This document shows positions 1 to 6,288 of a stretch of 9,409 bases of DNA, piece by piece. The notes under the pieces are model-generated. The model had not been told where the DNA came from. It ran no database searches and worked only from the letters and a program-made list of their open reading frames with translations. The position numbers and the translations under genes were made by a program. Origin of the DNA: Gammaproteobacteria bacterium (GTDB lineage: Bacteria; Pseudomonadota; Gammaproteobacteria; Steroidobacterales; GCA-2729495); assembly GCA_030429685.1 (NCBI GenBank), contig JAUIEY010000064.1:1-9409 (forward strand). The letters are read 5' to 3'. Positions within the stretch are counted from its first letter, which is position 1, and each line of letters opens with the position of its first letter.

Positions 1-328
1 ATATACCGCGCATGGTCGGCCGGTCAGAACCCGGCTGGCGCCCGAAAGCGGACGTAAATGAAAAGCCAGGCGTAAACAGTGCAATGTCATCAATGCTCTG
101 CAGATTCAGCTCCTCAATGTAGTCCTTGGTAAAGGGTGACACCGCCACGGGCACGCCCTGCAGGTTTTCATCCACCCGCCGCGCAGTCACCGTAATCTCG
201 TCATACAGGGGCGCGGCCTGAAGACCGGTCGCACCAAAAACCAGAACACTGATAAAAGCCCCGCTAAAGGCCCCCAGCTTGCCCAAGAAAGCGCGGTGAG
301 CGCTGCCTGCCGATACTTGTACGTTCAT
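1..328 (-). CDS. TonB-dependent outer-membrane receptor, N-terminal part (gene continues beyond base 1)
   Basis: About 109 codons are visible, read from the ATG at 326-328 to the window edge with no stop. The protein begins with a signal peptide: a basic/polar start, a hydrophobic stretch around residues 19-34, and a likely cut after the LQA near residue 38. Next comes DEITVTARR, which is typical of the start of a TonB-dependent receptor, then the first half of the plug domain: LQGVPVAVSPF, the LNLQSIDDIALFTPGF stretch and, at the edge, RPTMRGI. In this family such proteins form outer-membrane beta-barrels that import siderophores, cobalamin, sugars or other ligands using TonB energy. The substrate cannot be told from the plug alone. 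A ribosome binding site (GGAGG on the minus strand, 339-343) lies 10 nt before the start. The flavin amine oxidase gene lies upstream on the same strand, with 135 bp between them that contain a hairpin. Confidence 0.9.
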   Translation of the reverse strand, partial: MNVQVSAGSAHRAFLGKLGAFSGAFISVLVFGATGLQAAPLYDEITVTARRVDENLQGVPVAVSPFTKDYIEELNLQSIDDIALFTPGFSFTSAFGRQPGSDRPTMRGI

Positions 329-349
329 TATTGTGTAGCCTCCGGCAAC

Positions 350-399
350 AAAAAATCAGAAAGACCCTCGATAAGCCGCTGTTACAGCCGCTTATCGAG
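350..399 (-). terminator. Strong hairpin between the amine oxidase and receptor genes; terminator or leader attenuator
   Basis: Bases 367-376 (CTCGATAAGC) and 390-399 (GCTTATCGAG) are a perfect 10-bp inverted repeat. Inside it, after a one-base mismatch, GCTG/CAGC pair around a TTA loop, so almost the whole 33-nt segment folds. Read on the minus strand, the stem is followed by GGTCTTTCTGA and then six T (350-355). This is U-rich, but the run starts about 11 nt after the stem, so it is not a textbook intrinsic terminator. The plus-strand side has no T-run. The element ends about 7 nt before the receptor's GGAGG, so it could end amine oxidase transcripts or act as an RNA structure in the receptor leader. 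Confidence 0.5.
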
Positions 400-463
400 C
401 CAACCTAGGCGGGCTGTTGTTAATGCGGCAATAAGTAAATTCCGACAGACTTGGCCAACAGCA

Positions 464-1885
464 TCACGCCAGGCTGACCGCGAGCGCGGCGCGCTCACCC
501 GACTCCATTGCGCCTTCCATGCCCGAATTCAACAGCGCGGTATGTTCACCGGCCACCAACAGGCGGTCAAAAGTTTCCGCCAGCACATTGCGGAAACGCT
601 GCACCTGGCCCGGGGCGCGCGTGGCATAAGTGCCACCCACCAACGGGTCACGGGTAAATGACCTGACGGCACCCACGGCAAGGCGGCCAACCGTGCTCGG
701 ACGCAACTCGTTTAGTTGTTGCAACACGTACTCTCCAATTTCGGCAGCCGTCCAGCCACGCCCAGAAAGATCCGCAGTGCCGGTGTTAAACACCCACAAG
801 TGCTGCCCTTCGCCGGTCGGTGACGGATTCAGGAACGCCCGTTGCAGCACCGTATCGGTCCAGAAGTTGGGGGGCATGCCGTCAACCTCCCAGTAAGGTT
901 CCAGTATCTGCAACACCACGCTGGTGGCGCGGCCGTAAGGGATTTCATTGAGCGCCTCGGCGGCAACGCCCGGCAGCGGGCGCGACAGCGCTACCTTGCG
1001 CAGCGCCGGCAGCGGCAATGTGCAAATCACAAAATCTGCAGCGAATCGTGTGCCGTTGGCGCAGGTCACTGTGACACCGTCAGTACGATTGTCGATCGCA
1101 ACAACCGCATGCTGCAGGCGAACTTCCGCTTGCAGCGAAGCTGCCATGGCGTCGGTCAGGGTGCTCATGCCACCGGGTACATATTTGCGAAACGGCTGCT
1201 TTTGCGCCATCGCGGTGGCAATAGATTCCATCTGAAATTTGATACCGCGCAGTTTCCACAATGCGGACTCAGCGTTGAGCGAATCCAGCTGAGTGCCGAT
1301 CTGCAGCAACGGCATAGCCTCTGGCGGCGCGCCCAGCGAGGCAAGGTACTCGCCGTAAGGCATATCCAGCGCCTGGTAGTCATCTTCTGCCCAGGCACCC
1401 AGAGCAGGCAACGGATGGGGCCGCGGCATAAATGCGCGGGAAATCGCCGACGGATTGATAGCGCGCAAATCCCCTTGCAGCGGATTGCCGGCCAGGTCGG
1501 GCCACTGCGCGGCGGTGAAGGTTTCCCCGCCTATATGAAACCAGTAACCGGGCGGGCTATCCGGCCAGGGCTCGAGGGCAACATTGAGCTCCGCAGCAGT
1601 ATCGATCACGCGGGCGTAAAGGGTGCCGACATCGGCCGCACCGAGTTCCGGCGCCCCCTCTGCATCGTAACGCGTGTCGACACGCCCGCCGATGCGGCCA
1701 CTGGCTTCCAGCACAATAACGTTGGCACCCAACGACTCGAGCAACCGTGCCGCGTTGAGGCCGGAAAGCCCGGCGCCCAAGACAACCACATCGGCCCGTT
1801 CCGGCCCCGGCGCACATGCGCCCAACAAATGCGCTGCGGCGCCGCCCGTTGCGCCCGCAAGCAGGCGACGTCTGGTAATTCGCAT
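464..1885 (-). CDS. FAD-dependent amine oxidase (flavin monoamine oxidase family), Tat-exported putative lipoprotein
   Basis: 473 residues. The N-terminus has a twin-arginine signal (TRRRLLAG, residues 4-11), a hydrophobic stretch, and a lipobox LLGAC ending at Cys24. This suggests export as a folded flavoprotein and lipid anchoring. The Rossmann FAD motif GAGLSG is at 37-42, with Glu60 at the end of the second strand where it binds the adenosine ribose, followed by GRIGGRV (63-69). The C-terminal flavin-binding segment of the amine oxidase family is present: GEHT at 446-449, then SGMEGAMESG. These are the family hallmarks. Members oxidise primary or secondary amines, or amino acids, with release of hydrogen peroxide. 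The substrate here is unknown. The start is supported by the signal peptide and a weak GGAG about 11 nt upstream. It is transcribed toward the TonB-dependent receptor gene and is divergent from the secreted heme-motif gene. A desaturase-like member of the same superfamily is possible. Confidence 0.88.
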   Translation of the reverse strand: MRITRRRLLAGATGGAAAHLLGACAPGPERADVVVLGAGLSGLNAARLLESLGANVIVLEASGRIGGRVDTRYDAEGAPELGAADVGTLYARVIDTAAELNVALEPWPDSPPGYWFHIGGETFTAAQWPDLAGNPLQGDLRAINPSAISRAFMPRPHPLPALGAWAEDDYQALDMPYGEYLASLGAPPEAMPLLQIGTQLDSLNAESALWKLRGIKFQMESIATAMAQKQPFRKYVPGGMSTLTDAMAASLQAEVRLQHAVVAIDNRTDGVTVTCANGTRFAADFVICTLPLPALRKVALSRPLPGVAAEALNEIPYGRATSVVLQILEPYWEVDGMPPNFWTDTVLQRAFLNPSPTGEGQHLWVFNTGTADLSGRGWTAAEIGEYVLQQLNELRPSTVGRLAVGAVRSFTRDPLVGGTYATRAPGQVQRFRNVLAETFDRLLVAGEHTALLNSGMEGAMESGERAALAVSLA

Positions 1886-1946
1886 ATCGCTTCGCTCCGC
1901 TTTTAGCAGACCTGCAAACTAACATGACCAATCTGCGGGCGTTGTA

Positions 1947-1967
1947 GGTAGTTTCCACCGAAACACC
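1947..1967. promoter_or_regulatory. Dyad in the divergent promoter region; possible operator
   Basis: GTTTC (1951-1955) and GAAAC (1960-1964) are exact inverted copies around CACC. Outer GGT (1947-1949) and ACC (1965-1967) extend the symmetry with one unpaired A. The dyad sits in the 133 bp between the divergent amine oxidase and heme-motif genes, about 20 bases before a TAGAAT (1988-1993) that could be a -10 box for the plus-strand gene. No convincing -35 was found. The position suits a regulator that acts on both genes, but this is inference from one short repeat. Confidence 0.25.
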
Positions 1968-2007
1968 ATGGCCGGATGTTTTTTGTTTAGAATCGAATGA
2001 CACAGTC

Positions 2008-2012
2008 GGAGG
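2008..2012 (+). promoter_or_regulatory. Ribosome binding site (GGAGG)
   Basis: A full GGAGG lies 6 nt before the ATG at 2019. It supports this start over the in-frame ATG at codon 5, and places the whole signal peptide in the product. Confidence 0.8.
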
Positions 2013-2018
2013 CTGACC

Positions 2019-2792
2019 ATGCAAATAACAATGCGAATCTGTCAGTCGGCCATCGCAGCCTTAACCGTCACGGTTGTTTTCTGCTCAGCTGCTATCGCCG
2101 GCAATCACGAACAAAAACAACAGGGCATAAACGTCGGGCCAGGTGAAATGGGTTTCGACGCAATTATTGTCAATGGGCCGCCCATCACCGGCGACTCGGT
2201 AATGAGCGCAGACCATGCCGAGTATCCGCGCGGCATGACCTGTGCCGAATGTCACAGCGTTGATTTCGGCATCGACGTCATGTCCACGGCCAGCGAACAG
2301 TTTGTCAACAATTTCCCCAATCTGGAGCAGGAACAGATCTGGGAAAAAATTGTGGCCTTCCTGCCCGGTCGTGAGCGCTTCGCCATTGCGACAGTCGAGG
2401 ACAACGCACCCACAGCCACCACCGTGGACATGGTGCTGGATCAGGAAGAAAAGGCTTTTTATGTGGTATCCGAGCGCGGCACGGAAAAGCTGCTGCAGCT
2501 CAGGGTGAATCCCAACATCAGCGCGGTGCGTTTCGCCGGCTGGACGGTCGCCGAAGGCGGCCCGAAACAATGGCGCAGCGTACAGATCAAGGGCACCGCC
2601 GAAGTGATCGAATCAACCGACCCGCGCTTCGGCAACATTCTCGACAAGTACAACCTGGTGCGTGTTTCCAAGCCCCGTGCTTTCAGGCGCTTTGACATCA
2701 TCAAGGTGACACCGAAGCAGATTTTTTATTTTGACACCACGCTGGGTGCGAACAAGTTTTCGCCGTACCAGATCTGGCGGCGGGCAGAATGA
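2019..2792 (+). CDS. Secreted protein with one c-type heme motif fused to a pyridoxamine-phosphate-oxidase-like split barrel
   Basis: 257 residues. Residues 1-27 are a signal peptide (MQITMR, a hydrophobic core, cleavage site AIA before Gly28). A heme c attachment motif CAECH is at 75-79 (bases 2241-2255). Possible distal ligands nearby are His66, Met73 and Met88. From about residue 105 to the end the protein resembles FMN-binding split barrels of the pyridoxamine 5'-phosphate oxidase superfamily. IWEKIVAFLPGRERFAIATV is the first helix and strand, APTATTVDM follows, then the typical KLLQLRVNPNISAV (157-170), and SVQIKGTAEVI (187-197). The export signal and the CxxCH agree with each other, since heme c is attached outside the cytoplasm. 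The family binds flavin, F420 or heme, and the cofactor here is not proven. Substrate and partners are unknown. It is divergent from the flavin amine oxidase and convergent with the EthD gene (27 bp gap). It could instead be a non-flavin scaffold carrying heme c. Confidence 0.8.
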   Translation: MQITMRICQSAIAALTVTVVFCSAAIAGNHEQKQQGINVGPGEMGFDAIIVNGPPITGDSVMSADHAEYPRGMTCAECHSVDFGIDVMSTASEQFVNNFPNLEQEQIWEKIVAFLPGRERFAIATVEDNAPTATTVDMVLDQEEKAFYVVSERGTEKLLQLRVNPNISAVRFAGWTVAEGGPKQWRSVQIKGTAEVIESTDPRFGNILDKYNLVRVSKPRAFRRFDIIKVTPKQIFYFDTTLGANKFSPYQIWRRAE

Positions 2793-2819
2793 ATTGCTGC
2801 TTTCGACCGCAACAAACAT

Positions 2820-3131
2820 TTAATTTACTGGCTCACACACCGTCGCTATCGGCTTGATATCAGTGTAGCGGGAAAAATCCGCGCTGAGTTCCGCGCCGTG
2901 CGCCTGCATGCCGGCGCGGAGCTCTTCCAGACTGCTGAAACGCAGTTCGGTGATACAGAGGAACTGCGGGTCGTCACCCCTGACAGTCGTGGTGCAGCGG
3001 TTCACCTCATGGCCAATAAAGCCATGTTCGCCAAGTAGCCGTTCCGCCATGGGAATATGCTCGCGGGTGTAGTAATCGAAATCGAAAAAGGTGCCGCCGG
3101 CTGCGGGATACTGAATGATGAGTTTGATCAT
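2820..3131 (-). CDS. EthD family protein (dimeric alpha-beta barrel)
   Basis: 103 residues, about the usual length of a stand-alone EthD protein. The N-terminus starts with a beta strand (MIKLIIQYP) followed by the family signature FDFDYYTREHIPM (residues 16-28), with Tyr20-Tyr21, His25 and Pro27. The ferredoxin-like fold is completed by an LCITELRFSS strand and helix near residues 58-68 and an ISADF-like segment (LSADFSRYTD) near 82-91. EthD was named from the ethyl tert-butyl ether degradation cluster. Relatives have varied roles, including small oxygenase- or isomerase-like enzymes, and many have none assigned. No neighbouring degradation genes point to a substrate here. It is divergent from mutS, 46 bp away, and no strong ribosome binding site precedes the ATG. 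Confidence 0.82.
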   Translation of the reverse strand: MIKLIIQYPAAGGTFFDFDYYTREHIPMAERLLGEHGFIGHEVNRCTTTVRGDDPQFLCITELRFSSLEELRAGMQAHGAELSADFSRYTDIKPIATVCEPVN

Positions 3132-3177
3132 GGGTTAAGATATACCGCATACCAACAACGCATAAAAGCCAGCGCGC
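3132..3177. other. Short divergent intergenic region between the EthD gene and mutS
   Basis: Only 46 bp separate the two divergent start codons, so both promoters must lie here or reach into the neighbouring genes. There are AT-rich spots (TATACC near 3141 and TAAAAG near 3163), but no hexamer pair with good spacing and no clear ribosome binding site for either gene. The mutS transcript would have a very short leader if it starts here. Confidence 0.3.
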
Positions 3178-5775
3178 ATGGTCGCTACTCCCAAGGACGC
3201 CAAATCGAGCCACACCCCCATGATGCAGCAGTACCTGCGCATCAAGGCCGAGCATCCGGACATGCTGGTGTTCTACCGTATGGGCGACTTTTATGAGTTG
3301 TTCTTCGATGACGCCAAACGCGCCGCCAAACTGATCGATATCACGCTGACCACACGCGGCAAATCGGCCGGGCAGCCAATACCCATGGCGGGCGTGCCCT
3401 ATCATGCGGCTGACAATTACCTGGTGCGACTGGTCAGACAGGGCGAGTCGGTCGCTATCTGCGAACAGATCGGCGACCCCAAAACATCCAAAGGCCCGGT
3501 TGAACGCCAGGTGGTGCGCATTGTCACGCCAGGCACGCTCACCGATGACGCCCTGCTCGATTCCCGCGCGGAAAATCTGGTAGCGGCGGTGTACAAAAGC
3601 TCTGCAGCCATTGGTCTGGCGTGGCTGGAACTGAGCTCGGGACGCTTTTGTGTCGCCGAGCCCGAGTCGCTGAGCGCGCTGGAAGCCGAACTGGCACGAC
3701 TTAAACCCGCTGAAGTACTGGTGGATGAAATGCTGGCGGAAAGCGGCGAATTCACCATGGGTGCCGGCATGCGCAGCATACCGCCGTGGCATTTTGAACT
3801 CGACACCGCGCATCGCGAATTGTGCCGGCAGTTCGGCACCAAGGATCTGGCCGGCTTTGGCTGCGAAGACCTGCGGCATGCAACCTGCGCCGCCGGAGCG
3901 CTGCTGCAATATGTGCAGAACACGCAGCGCACGGCACTGCCGCATATCCATGGCATCAGCACCGAGCAGAACAGCGATGCCCTGCTGCTGGACGCAGCAA
4001 CGCGCCGCAATCTGGAGATTGATGCCAGTCTGGCAGGCCGCGACGAACACACGCTGGCAGGAGTCATGGATCATTGCGCCACACCAATGGGCAGCCGGCT
4101 GCTGCGCCGCTGGCTGAACCGGCCGCTGCGCGATCACGCGACACTGCAATTACGCTATGCCGCCGTCAGGGCACTGCTCAATGACAAGGCGGCCTCGCTG
4201 CATGAATTGTTGCGCGAAGTCGGCGACCTTGAGCGCATTCTCGCACGTGTGGCACTGGGCAGTGCGCGGCCGCGTGACCTGGCACAACTGCGCAATGCGC
4301 TTGCCTTGCTGCCGGAACTAAAAGCGCTGTTGCACATCACCAAAGCTGAACGGCTTGCGCAGCTTGCACTGGATGCCGGCGATCACAAAGCGACGCGACT
4401 GTTGCTGGAAAGTGCTGTGATAGACGAGCCGCCGATGCTGATACGCGACGGCGGCGTGATCAAGCCGGGCTATGACAGGGAACTTGATGAGCTGCGCGAA
4501 CTCAGCACCAATGCCGACGGCTTTCTGACATCTCTGGAAGCGCGCGAGCGCGAACGCACCGGCATCAGCACTCTCAAGGTCGGTTACAACCGCGTCCACG
4601 GTTACTACATAGAAATCAGCAAGGGCCAATCGGACAAGGCCCCCGCCGAATACACCCGGCGGCAGACACTGAAAGGCGCGGAACGCTATATCACTGCAGA
4701 ACTGAAAAGCTTCGAGGATCAGGTCCTGAGCGCGCGCGAGCGGTCGCTGGCACAAGAAAAACAGCTCTATGAAGAACTGCTGGATACTTTGCGCGGTGAA
4801 CTGGCCGGACTGCAGTGCATGGCCGCGGCAGTGGCCGAAACCGACGTGCTGGCGAACTTCGCCGAACGCGCCCGTGAGCTGGACTATGCGGAACCGGTGT
4901 TGAGCAGCCGCCCCGGCATAAAAATCATCGCCGGTCGTCATCCGGTGGTTGAGCAGGTGGTCAGCGACAACTTTATTGCCAACGATCTGGAGCTGCATGA
5001 TCAGCGCCGACTGATGATCATTACCGGCCCGAACATGGGCGGCAAATCCACTTACATGCGGCAAACCGCACTGATTGCGCTGCTGGCGCATACCGGCAGC
5101 TTTGTGCCTGCCGAGGCAGCGACTATCGGCCCGCTGGATCGCATCTTTACCCGGGTCGGTGCCGCGGATGACCTGTCCGGCGGCCGTTCAACCTTTATGG
5201 TGGAAATGACCGAGACGGCCAACATTTTGCACAACGCGACTGACAAGAGCCTCGTGCTGATGGACGAAATCGGCCGTGGCACCAGCACTTTTGACGGTCT
5301 GTCGCTGGCCTGGGCGAGCGCGCACTATATTGGCGAACAGGTGGGTGCCTTCACGCTGTTCGCCACCCATTATTTCGAACTGACGGCGCTGGCCGATGAA
5401 ATTGATGCCACCGTTAATGTGCACCTGGACGCCACCGAATATCAGAACCGGCTGGTGTTCATGCACACGGTCAAGGACGGCCCGGCCAACCAGAGCTATG
5501 GCCTGCAGGTAGCGGCGCTGGCGGGTGTGCCCGCGCCGGTAATAGACGCCGCGAAGGTGTATTTGCGGGCACTTGAGGCTACCTCGCTGGCGGGCTCGCC
5601 GGTGCAGGATGACCCGGCAGCCGGCGACGCCGGCCAGACCGCGCCGCTGTTCGACCTGACACCGCCGGCATCGGGTAACGACAGGCTGCGGCAGGAACTG
5701 GACAAGCTGGACCCGGACAACATGACTCCCCGGCAGGCCCTGGCTGCGATCTATAGGCTCAAGCAGAAGCTGTAG
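3178..5775 (+). CDS. mutS: DNA mismatch repair protein MutS
   Basis: 865 residues (E. coli MutS has 853). It recognises mispaired and unpaired bases in the cytoplasm and recruits MutL to start methyl-directed or clamp-directed repair. The mismatch-reading Phe-x-Glu motif is F38-Y39-E40 (E. coli 36-38), inside a stretch nearly identical to E. coli (HTPMMQQYL, FYRMGDFYELFFDDAKRA). The connector, lever and clamp domains follow, with the HGYYIEISKGQ segment near residue 475. The ATPase has Walker A GPNMGGKS (617-624, Lys623), Walker B with Asp696-Glu697 and the family signature DEIGRGTSTFDG, and the ATHYFEL histidine motif. QTAPLF (820-825) sits where the E. coli sliding-clamp-binding peptide lies, and the C-terminal DPDNMTPRQAL segment matches the tetramerisation tail. 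The start at 3178 matches the E. coli N-terminus. All key residues are intact. In many relatives rpoS or recA-region genes lie nearby, but here a Rieske gene follows. Confidence 0.98.
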   Translation: MVATPKDAKSSHTPMMQQYLRIKAEHPDMLVFYRMGDFYELFFDDAKRAAKLIDITLTTRGKSAGQPIPMAGVPYHAADNYLVRLVRQGESVAICEQIGDPKTSKGPVERQVVRIVTPGTLTDDALLDSRAENLVAAVYKSSAAIGLAWLELSSGRFCVAEPESLSALEAELARLKPAEVLVDEMLAESGEFTMGAGMRSIPPWHFELDTAHRELCRQFGTKDLAGFGCEDLRHATCAAGALLQYVQNTQRTALPHIHGISTEQNSDALLLDAATRRNLEIDASLAGRDEHTLAGVMDHCATPMGSRLLRRWLNRPLRDHATLQLRYAAVRALLNDKAASLHELLREVGDLERILARVALGSARPRDLAQLRNALALLPELKALLHITKAERLAQLALDAGDHKATRLLLESAVIDEPPMLIRDGGVIKPGYDRELDELRELSTNADGFLTSLEARERERTGISTLKVGYNRVHGYYIEISKGQSDKAPAEYTRRQTLKGAERYITAELKSFEDQVLSARERSLAQEKQLYEELLDTLRGELAGLQCMAAAVAETDVLANFAERARELDYAEPVLSSRPGIKIIAGRHPVVEQVVSDNFIANDLELHDQRRLMIITGPNMGGKSTYMRQTALIALLAHTGSFVPAEAATIGPLDRIFTRVGAADDLSGGRSTFMVEMTETANILHNATDKSLVLMDEIGRGTSTFDGLSLAWASAHYIGEQVGAFTLFATHYFELTALADEIDATVNVHLDATEYQNRLVFMHTVKDGPANQSYGLQVAALAGVPAPVIDAAKVYLRALEATSLAGSPVQDDPAAGDAGQTAPLFDLTPPASGNDRLRQELDKLDPDNMTPRQALAAIYRLKQKL

Positions 5776-5851
5776 ACAAAGTGCTCGGGCACTCGAAGCG
5801 ATATACAGGCTCAGGCGCAAAGCCTGCTACATTCGCGTTATCCACCATCGC

Positions 5852-5855
5852 GGAG
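5852..5855 (+). promoter_or_regulatory. Ribosome binding site that decides the Rieske start (GGAG)
   Basis: GGAG at 5852-5855 lies 7 nt before the ATG at 5863 but only 1 nt before the in-frame ATG at 5857. The second ATG is therefore the likelier start, which shortens the protein by two residues. Confidence 0.7.
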
Positions 5856-5862
5856 AATGGTC

Positions 5863-6222
5863 ATGCAACGTGTAGCCGCCAGTGACGAAATCAAATCCGG
5901 CGAAATGTTCGCCACCACCGTCGACAAGACCAAATTGTTGTTGAGCCGCATTGACGGCGAAGTGCATGCGGTCATCGACAAATGCACGCACCTCGGCATG
6001 CCAATGCGCAAGGGCAGTTTTGACGGTCAGGTAATCACCTGCCCGTTCCATGGTTCGCGCTTTGATATCAAAACAGGAGAGAACCTGGACTGGGTATCAA
6101 ACATCATGGGCATGAACGCACCTAAATGGGCCTGCAAGCTGATCGAGATGGGTAAGAAACCAGCCCCGCTGACCACGCTGAAGGTCGAAGAGCGCGACGG
6201 CGACGTCTATGTTGACGTCTGA
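5863..6222 (+). CDS. Rieske [2Fe-2S] ferredoxin-like protein
   Basis: 119 residues from the ATG at 5863 (an in-frame ATG at 5857 would add Met-Val). Counting from 5863, the two Rieske cluster motifs are CTHLG (Cys41, His43) and CPFHGSRFD (Cys60, His63), 16 residues apart between Cys60 and His43. These are the four ligands of a Rieske cluster, and the spacing and Gly-Ser-Arg-Phe-Asp context are those of soluble NirD or dioxygenase ferredoxin-type proteins. There is no signal peptide or membrane segment, so it is probably cytoplasmic. Between the TGE turn after the second motif and the closing PLTTLKVEERDGDVYVDV strands lies an extra segment of about 25 residues (NLDWVSNIMGMNAPKW onward) not typical of the compact ferredoxins. 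It likely passes single electrons to a partner enzyme. The next gene, a heme membrane protein 66 bp downstream on the same strand, is a candidate. It follows mutS by 87 bp, with no clear terminator between. Confidence 0.92.
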   Translation: MQRVAASDEIKSGEMFATTVDKTKLLLSRIDGEVHAVIDKCTHLGMPMRKGSFDGQVITCPFHGSRFDIKTGENLDWVSNIMGMNAPKWACKLIEMGKKPAPLTTLKVEERDGDVYVDV

Positions 6223-6264
6223 GCCCGGATTGAATCTTCGGCGCTCTAAGCGCAAATAAAATCC

Positions 6265-6277
6265 GGTGTCTGACACC
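6265..6277. promoter_or_regulatory. 13-bp palindrome GGTGTC-T-GACACC upstream of the heme membrane protein gene
   Basis: The sequence is perfectly symmetric around one T. It lies 11 bases before the GTG start of the ferric-reductase-like gene and just after TAAAAT (6257-6262), which resembles a -10 box. No -35 with correct spacing was seen. A repressor site is possible. A short hairpin (GCGCT/AGCGC, 6241-6253) lies just upstream but is followed by A rather than T, so it is not a plus-strand terminator. Confidence 0.25.
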
Positions 6278-6288
6278 AACAGGTTTGT

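Noticed and set aside
1..9. ATATACCGC at the window start recurs at 3140-3148
   Set aside because: A 9-base match lies in unrelated contexts (inside the receptor gene and in the mutS leader), with no extension. It is consistent with chance.
400..463. Possible promoter for the receptor gene (minus strand, TTGGCC and CTTATT with 17 nt between)
   Set aside because: The -10 matches at only three of six positions. It is too weak to list as a feature.
842..1906. A 354-codon open frame on the plus strand opposite the amine oxidase
   Set aside because: It is the antisense shadow of a clear FAD-enzyme gene in GC-rich DNA. Its translation is rich in Arg, Gln and His and shows no family motif.
3007..4149. 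A 380-codon open frame on the minus strand across the start of mutS
   Set aside because: It lies antisense to mutS and covers the EthD gene in another frame. The composition is shadow-like and no domain is recognisable.
4318..5091. A 257-codon open frame on the minus strand inside mutS
   Set aside because: It is fully covered by the intact mutS coding sequence, whose motifs are all present.
5780..5826. Two small hairpins after mutS (AGTGC/GCACT at 5780-5793 and CAGGC/GCCTG at 5812-5826), considered as a terminator
   Set aside because: The stems are only 5 bp and no T-run follows either of them, so neither looks like an intrinsic terminator.
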